Positions 33,070-41,399 of a stretch of DNA of 64,000 nucleotides are shown one piece after another. The position numbers were made by a program, and so were the translations under genes. The notes under the pieces were generated by a model, which worked only from the letters and a program-made list of their open reading frames with translations, was not told the DNA's origin and did not search any database. Within the stretch, counting starts at the first letter, position 1. Each line of letters begins with the position of its first letter. Source of the DNA: Pseudomonas saponiphila (GTDB taxonomy: Bacteria > Pseudomonadota > Gammaproteobacteria > Pseudomonadales > Pseudomonadaceae); NCBI RefSeq assembly GCF_900105185.1, contig NZ_FNTJ01000002.1, forward strand, positions 1,426,001 to 1,490,000. Reading direction: 5' to 3'.

Positions 33070-35508
33070 ATGAAGTCCAGGGCACATTCGGCGGCAAACG
33101 CTTCGGTCAAACGGTGGTTCGGCGCTTCGGCGCTGGTGGTTTCAGGGGCGGCGCTGCTGCCTCTGAGTGTTGCATTGGCAGCCCAGGTCGGTGCCGAGCA
33201 ACACAGCGCGCTGTTCAACTTTTCCATCGCGGCCAAGCCGTTGCCCCAAGCCCTGAGCGATTTCACCCGGGTCACCGGGATCAGCGTGGTCTACACCGAC
33301 GACGCGCCCTACAGCCTCCAGGCACCTGCGATCAGCGGCCAGCTCAGCGCCGACCAGGCGCTGCAGCAGCTGTTGGGCAATTCCGGTTTCACCTACCGGC
33401 ACAGCGATGCCCGCACCCTGGTTCTCGAACCCTTGCCGAAAAGCGCCGGGTTGAACCTGGCGCCCACCAGCATCACCGCCCAGGGGCCTGACGACAGCAC
33501 CAGCTACCAGCCGCCGGCCACCACCTCGGTGGCCCGTAGCCAGGCGCTGAACCAGGAAATCCCGCAGATCATCAACGTGGTCCCGGCCCAGGTGCTGAAG
33601 GACCAGACCCCGCGCAACCTGGATGACGCCCTGAAGAACGTCAGTGGCATCACCCAGACCAACACCCTGGGCGGCACCCAGGACGCGGTGTTGCTGCGCG
33701 GTTTTGGCGACAACCGCAACGGTTCGATCATGCGCGACAGCATGCCGGTGGTGCAGGGCCGGGCGCTGAATGCCACGGCGGAGCGGGTTGAAGTGCTCAA
33801 GGGGCCGTCGTCGCTGCTGTACGGCATCCAGGACCCGGGCGGGGTGATCAACGTCGTCAGCAAGAAGCCTGAGTTGCAACAGTCCACTTCCTTGACCGTG
33901 CGCGGCTCGACCTACGGCTCGGGCAAGAACGGCAGCGGTGGCAGCCTGGACACCACCGGTCCGCTCGGCGACTCCGGGTTGGCCTACCGCTTGATCGTCG
34001 ATCACGAAGACGAAGATTACTGGCGCAACTTCGGCACCCACCGCGAATCCCTGGTGGCGCCGTCCCTGGCCTGGTATGGCGAGAGCACCAAGGTGCTGCT
34101 GGCCTATGAACACCGCGAATTTCTGACCCCGTTCGACCGCGGCACGGCCATCGACCCCAAGACCAATCACCCGCTGGACATTCCCGCCACCCGGCGCCTG
34201 GACGAGCCGTTCAACAACATGGAAGGGCGCTCGGACCTGTATCGCTTCGAAGTCGACCACGAGCTCAGCGACGACTGGAAAGCCCACTTCGGCTACAGCT
34301 GGAACCGCGAAACCTACGACGCCAGCCAGGTGCGCCTGACCGCGGTGAATGCCAACGGCACCCTGACTCGAAGCATGGACGGCACCCAGGGCGCCCTGAC
34401 CACCGACCGCTATGCCACCGCCAGCCTGGAAGGCAAGGTGCAACTGGGCGGCATGCAGCACGACCTGGTGTTCGGCCTGGACGACGAGTACCGCAAGATC
34501 TACCGCGCCGACCTGATCCGGCAGAAAAGCCGGACCACCTTCAACTACCTGAACCCGGTCTACGGTCGGGAAGTGGCCGGCACCACGGTCAGCGCCCCGG
34601 ACAGCGACCAGACCGACCTGCTGCGCAGCGACTCGCTGTTCTTCCAGGACGCCATCCACCTCACCGACCAGTGGATCCTGGTGGGCGGCGGGCGCTTCCA
34701 GGAATACGACCAGTACGCCGGCAAGGGCCGGCCGTTCCACGCCAACACCGACAGCAACGGGCAGAAGTTCGTGCCCCGTGCCGGGCTGGTGTATCGCTAC
34801 ACCGACCAGCTGTCGTTCTACGGCAGCTACACCGAGTCGTTCAAACCCAACTCCAGCATCGCCCAGCTGGCTGGCGGCACCGCGGTGCTGGACGGCTCCA
34901 TCGCCCCGGAAGAGGCCAAGTCCTGGGAGCTGGGCGCCAAACTCGACATCCCCGGGCGCATCACCGCCAGCGCGGCGCTGTTCGACATCACCAAGCGCAA
35001 TGTGCTGGTGTCCACGGCCACCGCCACCGAGACCGTCACCAGCGTCGCCGGTGAAGTGCACTCCCAGGGCCTGGAGCTGGACCTGACCGGGCAGCTCACG
35101 GATCAGTGGAGCCTGATCGGCAGCTATGCCTACACCGACACCGAGGTGACCAAGGACACCCAGTACAAGGGCAAGCAACTGCAGAACGTGGCCAAGAACA
35201 GCGGCTCGCTGTCGGCGGTCTACGACTTCGGCAGCCTGATCGGCGGCGACCGCCTGCGGGTCGGCGCCGGGGCTCGTTATGTCGGCCAGCGCGCCGGGGA
35301 CGCGCCCAACAGCTTCGACCTGCCGGGCTACACCGTGGCCGATGCCTTCGCCACCTACGACACCCGGCTCGAAGGGCAGAAGGTCAAGTTCCAGCTCAAC
35401 GTGAAGAACCTGTTCGACAAGACCTACTACACCTCGTCGGCCAGCAAGTTCTTCGTGTCCATGGGTGATGCTCGCCAAGTATCGCTGTCCAGCACCCTGG
35501 AGTTCTGA
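33070..35508 (+). CDS. TonB-dependent receptor with STN signalling domain (FecA-like transducer)
   Basis: An 812-residue receptor from ATG 33070; the frame is open back to 33013. A long signal peptide (about 1-38) precedes an STN domain at about 49-118 (FNFSIAAKPLPQALSDFTRV through ARTLVLE). This is the part that touches FecR in the periplasm. The plug follows, with VPAQVLKDQTPRNLDDALKN and GPSSLLYGIQDPGGVINVVS, then a siderophore-receptor-type barrel ending in SSTLEF. It is the only STN receptor in the window, so it is the likely input for the sigma/FecR pair at 25202-26766. Its stop overlaps the next ATG by one base. Confidence 0.93.
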   Translation: MKSRAHSAANASVKRWFGASALVVSGAALLPLSVALAAQVGAEQHSALFNFSIAAKPLPQALSDFTRVTGISVVYTDDAPYSLQAPAISGQLSADQALQQLLGNSGFTYRHSDARTLVLEPLPKSAGLNLAPTSITAQGPDDSTSYQPPATTSVARSQALNQEIPQIINVVPAQVLKDQTPRNLDDALKNVSGITQTNTLGGTQDAVLLRGFGDNRNGSIMRDSMPVVQGRALNATAERVEVLKGPSSLLYGIQDPGGVINVVSKKPELQQSTSLTVRGSTYGSGKNGSGGSLDTTGPLGDSGLAYRLIVDHEDEDYWRNFGTHRESLVAPSLAWYGESTKVLLAYEHREFLTPFDRGTAIDPKTNHPLDIPATRRLDEPFNNMEGRSDLYRFEVDHELSDDWKAHFGYSWNRETYDASQVRLTAVNANGTLTRSMDGTQGALTTDRYATASLEGKVQLGGMQHDLVFGLDDEYRKIYRADLIRQKSRTTFNYLNPVYGREVAGTTVSAPDSDQTDLLRSDSLFFQDAIHLTDQWILVGGGRFQEYDQYAGKGRPFHANTDSNGQKFVPRAGLVYRYTDQLSFYGSYTESFKPNSSIAQLAGGTAVLDGSIAPEEAKSWELGAKLDIPGRITASAALFDITKRNVLVSTATATETVTSVAGEVHSQGLELDLTGQLTDQWSLIGSYAYTDTEVTKDTQYKGKQLQNVAKNSGSLSAVYDFGSLIGGDRLRVGAGARYVGQRAGDAPNSFDLPGYTVADAFATYDTRLEGQKVKFQLNVKNLFDKTYYTSSASKFFVSMGDARQVSLSSTLEF

Positions 35509-36557
35509 TGAAGGCCCTGACCCTGAGTGCGTTCCTGGCGTTTTGCGGCGTGGCCCAGGCCGCCTCGCCAACGGATGAGCGCCTGTACCACCGCGAGCAG
35601 CAAGTGCAGTTGCCGGGTGCCGGCAGCAGCTGGGGCTTTATCTCCCTGGACCCGACCCGGCCCTACCTTTACGTGGCCCGGCGCGAGAACGGCCTGAGCG
35701 TGTTCGATGTGGACAAGCAGCGTCTGCTGCGCACCGTCGAGCAATCACAGGGAGCCAACGGCGTGGTGGCGCTGCCCGAACTGAACCGTCTGCTGGTGCT
35801 CAACACCGACGGCAGCCTGGGGCTGGTGGAGTTATCCACACTCAAGCCGCTCAAGCGCATCGCCGTGACCCAGAGCAACCTCAATAGCGCGGTGTACGAG
35901 CCGCGCACCGGGCAGGTGATCATCGTCAGCGGGCGCCGGGCCGATCGTTCGACCCTGTTCGTGTTCGATCCCAAGGAGGAACGGATCACTGCGGCCCATG
36001 AGCTGGCGGTGAAGAAGATCGACCCCTTGCTGCTCAAGGGCGATGGCAGTTTCTTTTTGCCGATGCGCGACGAAGGCATCGTCGCGCGGTTGTCCTCCAG
36101 CAGCTTCAAGGTCCTGGATCGCTGGCAGTATCCCGACTGTCAGCGGCCCAGTGCCCTGGCCCAGGATGAACAGCGTGGGCGGCTGTTCGTCGCCTGCCGC
36201 GGTGAGCGGCCGCTGCTGCTGGTGCTCGACCGCGACAGCGGCGCGCTGAAGGCCAGCCTGCCGATCACCCGCGACGTCAACGCCCTGGCCTACGACCCCC
36301 AGGCCCGGCGCTTGCTGATTGCCAGCGGGGTGGACGCCAACCTCAGCGTCATCGCCCAGCTCGACGCCGACCGCTACCAGGCCCTGGGCAGCGTCAGCAC
36401 CCAGCCCATGGCCTACAACATGGCATTCGACCCCCGCAGTCAGCGGGTCTATCTGGCGGCGATGGACTTCACCCAGCCGGCCGCCAGCCCGGCCGACCCC
36501 AAGCCGGATCCGCTGTTTCACGCCAATACCTTCAAGGTCATCACCCTGGCGCCCTAG
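35508..36557 (+). CDS. Periplasmic YncE-like beta-propeller protein
   Basis: A 349-residue protein with a signal peptide (MKALTLSAFLAFCGVAQAAS) and then repeated blades such as PTRPYLYVARRENGLSVFDV, PELNRLLVLNTDGSLGLVEL and PQARRLLIASGVDANLSVIA. This is the seven-bladed YncE/YVTN propeller pattern. The ATG overlaps the receptor stop (TGATG), so it is co-translated with the TonB receptor and probably helps bind or hand over the same ligand in the periplasm. YncE of E. coli is iron-regulated, which fits. No catalytic motif is visible. Its stop overlaps that of the convergent acid phosphatase. Confidence 0.85.
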   Translation: MKALTLSAFLAFCGVAQAASPTDERLYHREQQVQLPGAGSSWGFISLDPTRPYLYVARRENGLSVFDVDKQRLLRTVEQSQGANGVVALPELNRLLVLNTDGSLGLVELSTLKPLKRIAVTQSNLNSAVYEPRTGQVIIVSGRRADRSTLFVFDPKEERITAAHELAVKKIDPLLLKGDGSFFLPMRDEGIVARLSSSSFKVLDRWQYPDCQRPSALAQDEQRGRLFVACRGERPLLLVLDRDSGALKASLPITRDVNALAYDPQARRLLIASGVDANLSVIAQLDADRYQALGSVSTQPMAYNMAFDPRSQRVYLAAMDFTQPAASPADPKPDPLFHANTFKVITLAP

Positions 36558-37381
36558 TCGGCGCCCAGTGCCAGGGCTTGCGCTTGTGCCGCGCAGTCGC
36601 CGCTGGCGGTCAGGCCCTTGGCGCGGACGGCCAGTAACTCTTGCCGGGCGACGGCGAAGTCGGCCTGGAAGGTCGGGTCGGCGTGCAAGCGTGCCACGGT
36701 GGTCGCGCCGATCTCGCGGCCTTCGCGCACATCGCTGTACCAATGCACGTTGCACACCATGCGACTTTCCGAATAGGCCCGGCCACGGGCCCAGAGCGCG
36801 TTGCCGTGCTCGGGGGCCAGTTCGCTCAACAGCAGCGCCCAGGCCCAGCCGATGGCGCTGTGGCCCGATGGGTAGGAACCGTCCGCGGCCAGCTTGGCCT
36901 CATCTTCCGGGGTGCAGCTGGGCTGCTGGTTGTAGACGAAGGGCCGGCTGCGCTGGTAGCGCTTCTTGGCGCTGTAGGTGGCCAGCCCGGCGTCGGTCAG
37001 GGTCCGGCGCAAGACTCTGTACAACACTGGTGTGTGCTGTTCGCTGATTGGCGCATCCAAGGCACAGGAAAACGTCTCTGCGGCGGCGGGGAACTTCAGG
37101 TTGGCATCGCTGATAGCCAGCTCCCAGCGTTTTCCGCCGCGCAAGGCCTGGCTTTTTTCAGCCATGCGCTGGTCCAGAGCGAAGGCCGGAGTGCCCGGCG
37201 CAGGAGGTGGCGGCAACAGCGACAGACTATTGGGCAGATCCTGCTGTTTCAGATAACCGATCAAGTAACCCGGCCGGAACTCCGGGATATTTTCCACTGT
37301 ACCGGTTTGTTTGGCTGCGACAGGGTTGAACAGGCTTATAAACAACAGGCTGGATAAACTTTTCAATAATAGGCGTTGCAT
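36554..37381 (-). CDS. Class A non-specific acid phosphatase (PAP2 superfamily)
   Basis: A 275-residue secreted phosphatase with a signal peptide (about 1-23). The full PAP2 signature is present: Lys139-x6-Arg146-Pro147, PSGH at 171-174 and SR-x5-H-x3-D at 206-217, with GSYPSGHSAIGW typical of PhoN-type class A enzymes. It acts in the periplasm or outside on a broad range of phosphomonoesters. It is convergent with the receptor/propeller operon (stops overlap by two bases) and upstream of nothing on its own strand. OprD lies just upstream (gap 52 bp) and is probably co-transcribed. A second phosphatase in one uptake locus is notable. Confidence 0.92.
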   Translation of the reverse strand: MQRLLLKSLSSLLFISLFNPVAAKQTGTVENIPEFRPGYLIGYLKQQDLPNSLSLLPPPPAPGTPAFALDQRMAEKSQALRGGKRWELAISDANLKFPAAAETFSCALDAPISEQHTPVLYRVLRRTLTDAGLATYSAKKRYQRSRPFVYNQQPSCTPEDEAKLAADGSYPSGHSAIGWAWALLLSELAPEHGNALWARGRAYSESRMVCNVHWYSDVREGREIGATTVARLHADPTFQADFAVARQELLAVRAKGLTASGDCAAQAQALALGAD

Positions 37382-37433
37382 GGAAATGGCACCTCCAGGT
37401 ATTCGAATTGTTACATCGGCTCTGTGTATTGAG

Positions 37434-38708
37434 TTACTTGATGTTCCAGGAATAGTTGAACATCAAGCGGGTGTCGTCAGTGTCGCGAATGAAGTTCTTG
37501 GCGTAATTGGAACGATAGAGTGCACTGCGCAGGCGCACACTCAAGTTTTTCAGTGGGCCTTGTTGCACGACATAGCGCAGTTCATTATCCAGCTCCCATG
37601 ATTTGCCAATAGTGCGGGTGCCGGTGATCTCGGCATGGCTGCCGGATATATAGCGACTATTGAGGCTCAGGCCCGGCAAGCCCAGGCTGGCGAAGTCATA
37701 GCCATAACGCAGGGCCCAGGAGCGCTCCTTGGCATTGGCGAAGTCGCCCAATATGGACAAGTTGATCAGGTTGGCATCGGCCCCCAGGATGTTGGCATAC
37801 CCGGTGTCGCCCAACATTCGCTGGTAGGTCAGGCCAAGGCTGTGGCCCTTGTAGGCGTAGCCGAGCAACCCCTGCAATGCGCGGTTATCGATCTTGCCGC
37901 CCTTGGCATCGCCGTAGTCGTTCATCAGGCTCAGGCGCAGATCGCCGCTGAACGTTCCCGGTCCCCAGGGGCTCTTGCCGACCAGGGTGAAGACCTGCTG
38001 GCGGTAGATGTCCTCCAACTGGGCGACATGCACGCGAGCCAGCCATTGCTTGTGGAATCGGTAGTCGATGCCTGCCATGTCGAAGTGTTCCGCGGTTGCC
38101 CCCTGGCCTTGAAAGCGCCGGTTCAAGGGGCTCAGGGTCAGCGGGGTGTACTCCGTGGCGTTGCGCTGCATGACCCGGCTCAGGCGCCCGGCGGTCAATT
38201 CCAGGTCGTCGATTTCATTCGAGGTCAGCAGCCCGCCTTCGAAAACCTGCGGAAACAGGCGGCCGTCGTTGGGTTTCAGCGTCGGCAGTGTCGGTGGCAC
38301 CAGGGCGCCGAACTTGAACTGGGTCTTGCTGGCCTTGAGCTTCCCGGCCAGGGCGAGTTTCCAATAGTCATCCTCGGCCCGGCCATTGCGCGCCACCTTC
38401 AGCAGCCCGGTGCCGCTTCGGCCGGGGGCGGAATCCAGCTTGATCCCGAGCATGCCGATGGCGTCGGCACCGACACCGATGCGGCCCTCGGTAAACCCCG
38501 AGTCCAGGTGCAGGAGGAAGCCTTGCGCCCATTCTTCTCGGGGCGGGGCGGTGCCTTCGCGATAGTCCCGGTTGAAGTAGTAGTTGCGCAGTTCCAGGCG
38601 AGCGCTGCTGTCGTCCAGCAGTTTGGCGTTCACCGGAACGGCCAGTATCGAGGCACACATTAGGGTCGAGCACTTGACCCATTGTCGTGGCAAGTTTCTT
38701 GAACGCAT
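37434..38708 (-). CDS. OprD-family outer-membrane porin
   Basis: A 424-residue OprD/OccD-OccK-type porin. A signal peptide ends near VNA, and the family opening is SSARLELRNYYFNRDYREG, then EEWAQGFLLHLDSGFTEGRI and GLLKVARNGRAEDDYWKLAL. The barrel ends NYSWNIK. OprD porins admit small, mostly anionic or basic organic nutrients. It is the promoter-proximal gene before the acid phosphatase, so it may take up the dephosphorylated product. A long AT-rich leader region lies upstream. Confidence 0.9.
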   Translation of the reverse strand: MRSRNLPRQWVKCSTLMCASILAVPVNAKLLDDSSARLELRNYYFNRDYREGTAPPREEWAQGFLLHLDSGFTEGRIGVGADAIGMLGIKLDSAPGRSGTGLLKVARNGRAEDDYWKLALAGKLKASKTQFKFGALVPPTLPTLKPNDGRLFPQVFEGGLLTSNEIDDLELTAGRLSRVMQRNATEYTPLTLSPLNRRFQGQGATAEHFDMAGIDYRFHKQWLARVHVAQLEDIYRQQVFTLVGKSPWGPGTFSGDLRLSLMNDYGDAKGGKIDNRALQGLLGYAYKGHSLGLTYQRMLGDTGYANILGADANLINLSILGDFANAKERSWALRYGYDFASLGLPGLSLNSRYISGSHAEITGTRTIGKSWELDNELRYVVQQGPLKNLSVRLRSALYRSNYAKNFIRDTDDTRLMFNYSWNIK

Positions 38709-39171
38709 TGCATCGTCCTCTGTTCTTGTTGTTTTTGGAGTAAGGCGATTGACGACTGAGGTGTTGAGTTATTGCCGGTTCATTTAATTAATGAAGGTTT
38801 CGGGTGTTTGGTTGTGGGTGTGATGTTGCTGGGTGTTTCAATTGGTTGGCTTAAATGGTGTGTGGTTGTGTGTTGGACTTTTGCCTAATGCCAGGGGGTT
38901 CACGGTCTAAAGACTAAGTTAGGATTGAGGTTAAACAAGAATCATCACCTCTGTGAATGAAGTGGTAACTGAAGTTTTAAAATAATTACTTGTTTATGTT
39001 TTTGAGTGTCATATAAGAGCTTGTTGGAAGTGCTCTTTTATGGAAGGGCGTGTGGGATTTGTTTAATTGGTTTGTAAGAATCGTCTTGTTTAAGTAAGGA
39101 ACTTGAGTCAATTACTGATTCAGGCGTACCCGCGTGGGTCTGGGCACAAGAAGGGGGCCGGCAGAGGTGGC
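38709..39171. other. AT-rich non-coding region between oprD-like and araC-like genes
   Basis: About 460 bases with much lower GC than the window average. They are rich in TTG/GTG runs (38790-38890) and in A/T stretches such as TTTTAAAATAATTACTTG near 38975. No plausible gene was found. It should contain the promoter of the oprD-like gene on the minus strand. The composition would suit MvaT/H-NS-type silencing, but no single binding motif can be named. Confidence 0.5.
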
Positions 39172-40065
39172 TTATCGGTCGTCCGAACCTTGGCCCAGGA
39201 ATGCCAGGCGATAGTCCCCCGGTGTTCCCCCCAGGGCCTGACGGAAGCGATTGCTGAAGTGGCTGGCGCTGGCAAAACCACAGGCCAGGGCGATCTCGCC
39301 CAGGGGCAGGGCCGTGCGGCTTAGCAACTGCCGGGCCCGGCTCAGGCGCCGGGCCAGGACGTATTGATGGGGTGGCAGGCCGAAGCTTGCGCGAAACATG
39401 CGGGCGAAGTGGTATTCGGAGAGGGCGCACAATCCCGCCAGTTGGCCCAGGCTCAGGGGCGCGTCCAGCTGGCTGTCGATGTAGTCCACCAGCAGGCGGC
39501 GCTGGTGCGCGGCCAGGCCGCCCTTGAGCCGGGCTCCCTGGTGCGGGCCCGCTTGATTGAGCAGGGCGTGGCTGAGCATCTCGTGGGCCAGGCTGCTGGT
39601 CAGCAGGCGCTCGCCGGGCTCGTCCCAGTTCAGGCGGACCAACTGCGCAAAGCGCCGGGTCTGCTCGGGGTCGTCGACGAAGGTGCTTTCGCGTAGGTGC
39701 ATTTCCCGGGGTTCGCGGTCCAGCAGAGTGACGCAGCCCAGGGCGAATTGTTCGGGGCTGAAATACACGTGGGCCAGGCGGATATCGCCGTTGATCACCC
39801 AGGCCGACTGGTGCTCGGCGGGCAGGATGCACAGCTTGCCCGGGGCGCCCTTGCTGCCCGGCTGATCGCGGCGAAAGGTGCCGGTGCCGCCGGCCAGATA
39901 GCAGGACAGGGTGTGGTGACCGGGCGCCTGATATTCCTGGGCGTCGTGATGGTTGCTCCACAAGGCCGCGGACAAGCCGTCACCGAGCTCGGCGCTGTGC
40001 TCAAGGCGAGCATGGGGCGAGCGGTTGAGGGCTTGGAAGACTTGCAGAGTATCCAGTGCGGGCAT
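39172..40065 (-). CDS. AraC-family transcriptional regulator
   Basis: A 297-residue AraC/XylS regulator. I use ATG 40065, since the longer frame to 40200 reads through the divergent promoter. The N-terminal cupin part contains HHTLSCYLAGGTGTFRRD and RLAHVYFSPEQ. The C-terminal double helix-turn-helix (about 195-290) contains LSLGQLAGLCALSEYHFARM, LARRLSRARQLLS and LGEIALACGFASASHFSNRF. It is divergent from the DMT exporter gene and is its likely regulator. The ribosome binding site is weak. Confidence 0.88.
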   Translation of the reverse strand: MPALDTLQVFQALNRSPHARLEHSAELGDGLSAALWSNHHDAQEYQAPGHHTLSCYLAGGTGTFRRDQPGSKGAPGKLCILPAEHQSAWVINGDIRLAHVYFSPEQFALGCVTLLDREPREMHLRESTFVDDPEQTRRFAQLVRLNWDEPGERLLTSSLAHEMLSHALLNQAGPHQGARLKGGLAAHQRRLLVDYIDSQLDAPLSLGQLAGLCALSEYHFARMFRASFGLPPHQYVLARRLSRARQLLSRTALPLGEIALACGFASASHFSNRFRQALGGTPGDYRLAFLGQGSDDR

Positions 40066-40221
40066 GGTGGGGGCGTCAATCAACGGTCCGTTTACCGGTG
40101 TTTCGCATGCTACTCCGTCGTCCCTGCGCTGCCAGCCCCGGCCTGATAAAAAGCGCAAGTTTGTGCAAGCGCGCGAGGTCCGAGGGGCAGGACACTGCAC
40201 ACCTTGCCAAGGAGTCGCGCC

Positions 40222-41121
40222 ATGAACCTATCGCTGTACCTATTGACCGTGCTGATCTGGGGCACCACCTGGATCGCCCTGAAACTGCAACTGGGGGTGG
40301 TGGCGATTCCGGTGTCCATCGTCTATCGCTTCGCCCTGGCGGCCCTGGTGCTGTTCGTCCTGCTGCTGCTCAGTCGCAAGCTGCAGCCGATGAACCGTCG
40401 TGGCCACCTGATCTGCCTGGCCCAGGGCCTGTGCCTGTTCTGCATCAACTTCATGTGCTTTCTGCACGCCAGCCAATGGATTCCCAGCGGCCTGGTGGCG
40501 GTGGTGTTTTCCACCGCGACCTTGTGGAACGCCCTCAATGCGCGGGTGTTCTTCGGCCAGAAGATCGCCCGCAACGTGTTGCTCGGCGGCGGCCTGGGGC
40601 TATTCGGGCTGGGGCTGCTGTTCTGGCCCGAGCTGGCGGGCCACAGCGCCAGCCCGCAGACCTTGCTGGGACTGGGCCTGGCCCTGCTCGGCACCCTGTG
40701 TTTCTCGGCGGGCAACATGCTCTCCAGCCTGCAGCAGAAAGCCGGGCTCAAGCCGCTGACCACCAATGCCTGGGGCATGGCCTACGGCGCGACGATGCTG
40801 GCGGTGTATTGCCTGGCCCAGGGCATTGCCTTCGACGTGGAGTGGAGCACCCGCTACATCGGCTCGCTGCTGTACCTGGTGATACCGGGTTCGGTGATCG
40901 GCTTTACCGCCTACCTGACCCTGGTGGGGCGCATGGGCCCGGAGCGGGCGGCGTACTGCACCGTGCTGTTTCCGGTGGTGGCGCTGAACGTCTCGGCCTT
41001 TGCCGAAGGCTACCAATGGACCGCCCCGGCGCTGGCCGGGCTGGTGCTGGTGATGCTGGGCAACGTCCTGGTGTTCCGCAAACCCAAGGCGCTGTTGACA
41101 GCCAAGGCCGCTACCGCCTGA
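40222..41121 (+). CDS. EamA-type DMT-superfamily transporter
   Basis: A 299-residue membrane protein with ten helices and two EamA repeats. The start is ATG 40222, with AAGGAG 7 bases upstream. It begins LYLLTVLIWGTTWIALKLQL, the standard EamA opening, and the second repeat contains SLLYLVIPGSVIGFTAYLTL and GRMGPERAAYCTVLFPVVAL. Such proteins usually export amino acids or other metabolites. Its divergent AraC partner suggests inducible expression. Substrate unknown. Confidence 0.88.
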   Translation: MNLSLYLLTVLIWGTTWIALKLQLGVVAIPVSIVYRFALAALVLFVLLLLSRKLQPMNRRGHLICLAQGLCLFCINFMCFLHASQWIPSGLVAVVFSTATLWNALNARVFFGQKIARNVLLGGGLGLFGLGLLFWPELAGHSASPQTLLGLGLALLGTLCFSAGNMLSSLQQKAGLKPLTTNAWGMAYGATMLAVYCLAQGIAFDVEWSTRYIGSLLYLVIPGSVIGFTAYLTLVGRMGPERAAYCTVLFPVVALNVSAFAEGYQWTAPALAGLVLVMLGNVLVFRKPKALLTAKAATA

Positions 41122-41136
41122 GCAGGCGCTGGCTTG

Positions 41137-41379
41137 TGTAGGAGCTGGCTTGCCAGCGAACTCGGTTTCCGGATTTGCGCAGAACTTGCGGGCCCCTTCG
41201 CTGGCAAGCCGGCTCCTACGGGGCGGTGGTTGTGCAGGTGTTGGTTGTAGGAGCTGGCTTGCCAGCGAATTCGGTTTCCGGATTTGCGCAGAACTTGCGG
41301 GCCTCTTCGCCGGCAAGCCGGCTCCTACGGGGCGGTGGTGGCGCAGGCACTGGTTGTAGGAGCTGGCTTGCCAGCGAAG
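41137..41379 (+). repeat. Tandem REPIN array (two REPINs plus a half element)
   Basis: REPINs at 41137-41220 and 41246-41329 each begin TGTAGGAGCTGGCTTGCCAG and end in the inverted form CTGGCAAGCCGGCTCCTACG or its variant. A single REP lies at 41355-41379. Starts are exactly 109 bases apart (41137, 41246, 41355). The array sits between the convergent DMT and hydroxyacid dehydrogenase genes. Confidence 0.93.
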
Positions 41380-41399
41380 GGGCCATCGAGGCTATTGCG

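Noticed and set aside
33142..35571. 809-codon open frame antisense to the STN receptor
   Set aside because: Same reasons: antisense to a clear TonB receptor, composition typical of shadow frames, no domain.
38584..39324. Small plus-strand open frames around the AT-rich region
   Set aside because: They lack ribosome binding sites and coherent protein sequence, and they overlap the ends of the OprD and AraC genes.
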